Assembly: GCA_947377625.1 (NCBI GenBank)
Contig: CANCGR010000117.1
Location: forward strand, 1-7,446
Length of the DNA stretch: 7,446 bases
DNA from: Gammaproteobacteria bacterium
GTDB taxonomy: Bacteria > Pseudomonadota > Gammaproteobacteria > Pseudomonadales > Pseudohongiellaceae
Direction: 5' to 3'
This document shows positions 5,973 to 7,446 of this stretch, piece by piece. The notes under the pieces were generated by a model. That model saw nothing but the letters and a program-made list of their open reading frames with translations. It ran no database searches and had not been told where the DNA came from. The position numbers and the translations under genes were made by a program. The stretch's first letter is position 1. Every line of letters starts with the position of its first letter.

Positions 5973-7078
5973 TGCGCTTTCTCGGACGTATCGCTGCCAT
6001 AACGCTCAAGGAATTCCGGCAACTATCGCGGGACCGTCTGACCTTCGGCATGGTAGTAATGATTCCTCTGATTCAATTGCTGATGTTTGGTTATGCGATC
6101 AATAACAATATTCGCAATATCAATGTCGGCCTGTTGGACGAGGCCCAGTCGTTTGCTTCGCGCAGCATTATCGAGGCAGTCAAAGCGACGCAGGTAGTCA
6201 TTATCACGGCCCGCTTTGAGTCTGTGCAGGAAGCAGAAGCGGCTATTACTGCCGGCCAGGTAAGAGCCGTGCTGGTACTGCCGCGTGATCTCGAACATCG
6301 TGCGGCCAACAAAGCCAGCCAGCAAGCACTCGGGCAGTGGTTGATAGATGGCTCCGACAACATTGTGTCGTCGGCGCTGCTGGGCCTGCGTAATATGCCG
6401 CTGCAGGAATTACAGCGGAACTTCACTCAACAAAGCACGCCCACCTTTGAGGCGGTTTTGTACTTCAATCCGGAGCGACGCACTCCGGTCAATATCGTGC
6501 CGGGCTTATTGGCTGTGATCTTGACGATGACGATGATCCTCTTTACCGCCACCGCTATCGTGCGGGAAAAAGAACGCGGCAATATCGAATTGCTGATTAC
6601 TACCCCGGTGCGCTCGCTGGAGCTGATGCTGGGTAAGATCATTCCCTTTATTTTGATCGGCCTCACGCAAATGACCATCATCCTCTCGCTAGGACATTTC
6701 GTTTTTCAGGTGCCTATCAACGGACAACCATTGCAAATAGTGGGGGCGACACTGCTGTTCATTTCCGCCAGTTTGACACTCGGCCTCATCATCTCAACCA
6801 TTGCCAAGACGCAGCTGCAAGCCATGCAGATGACGGTGTTCATCTTGTTGCCCTCCATTTTGCTGTCAGGCTTCATGTTCCCGTACGAAGGCATGCCGGT
6901 GCCGGCCCAATACATTGCTGAAGCGCTGCCTGCTACGCATTTTGTAAGGATGATCAGGGGCGTGGTGCTGCGCGATGCCAGCTTGATGAACATGCAAGCA
7001 GATACCGCCTACCTGATCGGGTTTACAGTGATTGGCTTGATAATCGCCACACTGAAATTCAAGAAGTCACTGGATTGA
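5972..7078 (+). CDS. ABC-2 type transporter permease (YbhS/YhhJ-like)
   Basis: This 368-residue inner-membrane subunit has the standard length and architecture of ABC-2 drug-type permeases. An N-terminal amphipathic stretch (ITLKEFRQLSRDRLTF) leads to TM1 (~24-43). A large periplasmic domain follows (~45-175). TM2 starts at ~177 (VPGLLAVILTMTMILFTATAIV), then comes the cytoplasmic coupling loop with REKERGN (198-204) and LLITTPVRSLELMLGK. Further hydrophobic spans at ~225-245, ~257-277, ~285-305 and ~345-362 bring the total to about six. The family signature PATHFVRMIRGVVLR lies before the last span. The RBS GGAGG at 5958-5962 is 9 bases before the ATG, inside the ATPase gene. It is the last gene of the operon. 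No second permease follows, unlike YbhS plus YbhR, so a homodimer is expected. The transported compound is unknown; family members export antibiotics and other small hydrophobic molecules. Confidence 0.94.
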   Translation: MRFLGRIAAITLKEFRQLSRDRLTFGMVVMIPLIQLLMFGYAINNNIRNINVGLLDEAQSFASRSIIEAVKATQVVIITARFESVQEAEAAITAGQVRAVLVLPRDLEHRAANKASQQALGQWLIDGSDNIVSSALLGLRNMPLQELQRNFTQQSTPTFEAVLYFNPERRTPVNIVPGLLAVILTMTMILFTATAIVREKERGNIELLITTPVRSLELMLGKIIPFILIGLTQMTIILSLGHFVFQVPINGQPLQIVGATLLFISASLTLGLIISTIAKTQLQAMQMTVFILLPSILLSGFMFPYEGMPVPAQYIAEALPATHFVRMIRGVVLRDASLMNMQADTAYLIGFTVIGLIIATLKFKKSLD

Positions 7079-7172
7079 CGTATCCACACGACAAATAGCA
7101 CCTGTGGCGTTAGAAGCCAACTGCACCTGAACTGCGCGATTCCATTGCAAGCAAAACAGCAACCCATTCATG

Positions 7173-7209
7173 AAAAAACCCGGCGTTGCTGGGCAAGGCC
7201 GGGTCTTTT
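7173..7209. terminator. Bidirectional terminator between the ABC operon and the convergent exbB-like gene
   Basis: ACCCGGC (7178-7184) pairs with GCCGGGT (7198-7204). Inside it TTGC (7186-7189) pairs with GCAA (7193-7196) around a 3-base loop. On the left there is an A-run (7173-7178), which gives a good U-tract for the minus-strand gene ending at 7225, 21 bases away. On the right TCTTTTC (7204-7210) gives a weaker one for the plus-strand operon. The 94 bases from 7079 to 7172 hold nothing else recognisable apart from two copies of GCACCTG (7098-7104, 7123-7129), probably chance. Confidence 0.85.
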
Positions 7210-7224
7210 CAAACAGTGCAGCTA

Positions 7225-7446
7225 TTACTGATTCAGTTTTCTACCAAGCAATGCTGAACTTTCTTCTTCCAGCACATGGATGACAGTTTTGGACAAGGCA
7301 ACCAAGCCAGCATTGATAAACAGCAAAGGTATCGCCACTCCCAAGCCCATCACGGTTGCAATCATCGCCTGACCAATACCATTGGCCATCAGTTTGGGGT
7401 CACTGGTACCGGCCGCTGTAATGGCCTGGAAAGTGATGATCATCCC
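7225..7446 (-). CDS. MotA/TolQ/ExbB proton-channel family protein, C-terminal end only
   Basis: The minus-strand frame runs off the right edge of the window and ends at TAA (complement of 7225-7227), leaving 73 C-terminal residues. They match the last part of ExbB/TolQ-type proteins: GMIITFQAITAAGTSDPKLM leading into NGIGQAMIATVMGLGVAIPLLFIN, which is the end of one membrane span and the loop into the last one, then an amphipathic cytoplasmic tail (LEEESSALLGRKLNQ). The Thr in IATVMGLGVAIP matches the position of the pore threonine in E. coli ExbB. Such proteins use the proton motive force to drive TonB- or TolA-type energy transfer with an ExbD/TolR partner, which should lie upstream or downstream on this strand outside the window or elsewhere. 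Whether it is a short ExbB or the long TtpC-like form cannot be decided. The ATG at 7441-7443 is internal, not the start. Confidence 0.9.
   Translation of the reverse strand, partial: GMIITFQAITAAGTSDPKLMANGIGQAMIATVMGLGVAIPLLFINAGLVALSKTVIHVLEEESSALLGRKLNQ

Overview
The window looks like chromosomal DNA of a Gram-negative proteobacterium, most likely a gammaproteobacterium. The evidence is an outer-membrane-type lipoprotein signal on a periplasmic PQQ enzyme, an ExbB/TolQ-type protein, an HlyD/ABC-2 export operon of the kind known from enterobacteria and pseudomonads, and moderately GC-rich codons. The genus cannot be read from the sequence. Coding density is high, there is no sign of a mobile element, CRISPR array or RNA gene, and the three intergenic gaps (225, 135 and 146 bases) each contain a clear hairpin terminator.

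Region 1 (1-1000): the 3' part of a gene for an uncharacterised exported-type protein (DUF6152-like start, then a domain with a conserved GKWEGDTLVVDTVGF-type motif), closed by a strong terminator. Region 2 (1001-3346): a short regulatory stretch with two sets of inverted repeats, then a monocistronic gene for a calcium-type PQQ- and haem-containing alcohol dehydrogenase. This enzyme carries a lipoprotein signal, so it is probably anchored to a membrane in the periplasm. A 16-bp-stem terminator follows.

Region 3 (3401-7078): a compact four-gene operon, tetR - hlyD-like adaptor - ABC ATPase - ABC-2 permease. The genes are spaced by 12 nt, then by two 1-nt stop/start overlaps. The layout resembles E. 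coli cecR(ybiH)-ybhGFSR, but with a single ABC domain and a single permease. The operon starts from a striking AT-only-armed inverted repeat (3401-3430) whose last base is the A of the tetR start codon. It is probably the repressor's own operator and leaves no room for a Shine-Dalgarno sequence.

Region 4 (7079-7446): a two-way terminator shared with a convergent minus-strand gene, of which only the C-terminal end is in the window. It encodes a MotA/TolQ/ExbB proton-channel family protein.

Functionally, regions 1 and 2 belong to periplasmic oxidation of an unidentified alcohol, and region 3 to regulated efflux of an unidentified small molecule. The sequence does not prove a link between them. 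Nothing here amounts to a wholly new system. The most unusual items are the operator/start-codon overlap, the reduced Ybh-like exporter and the lipoprotein form of the quinohaemoprotein.
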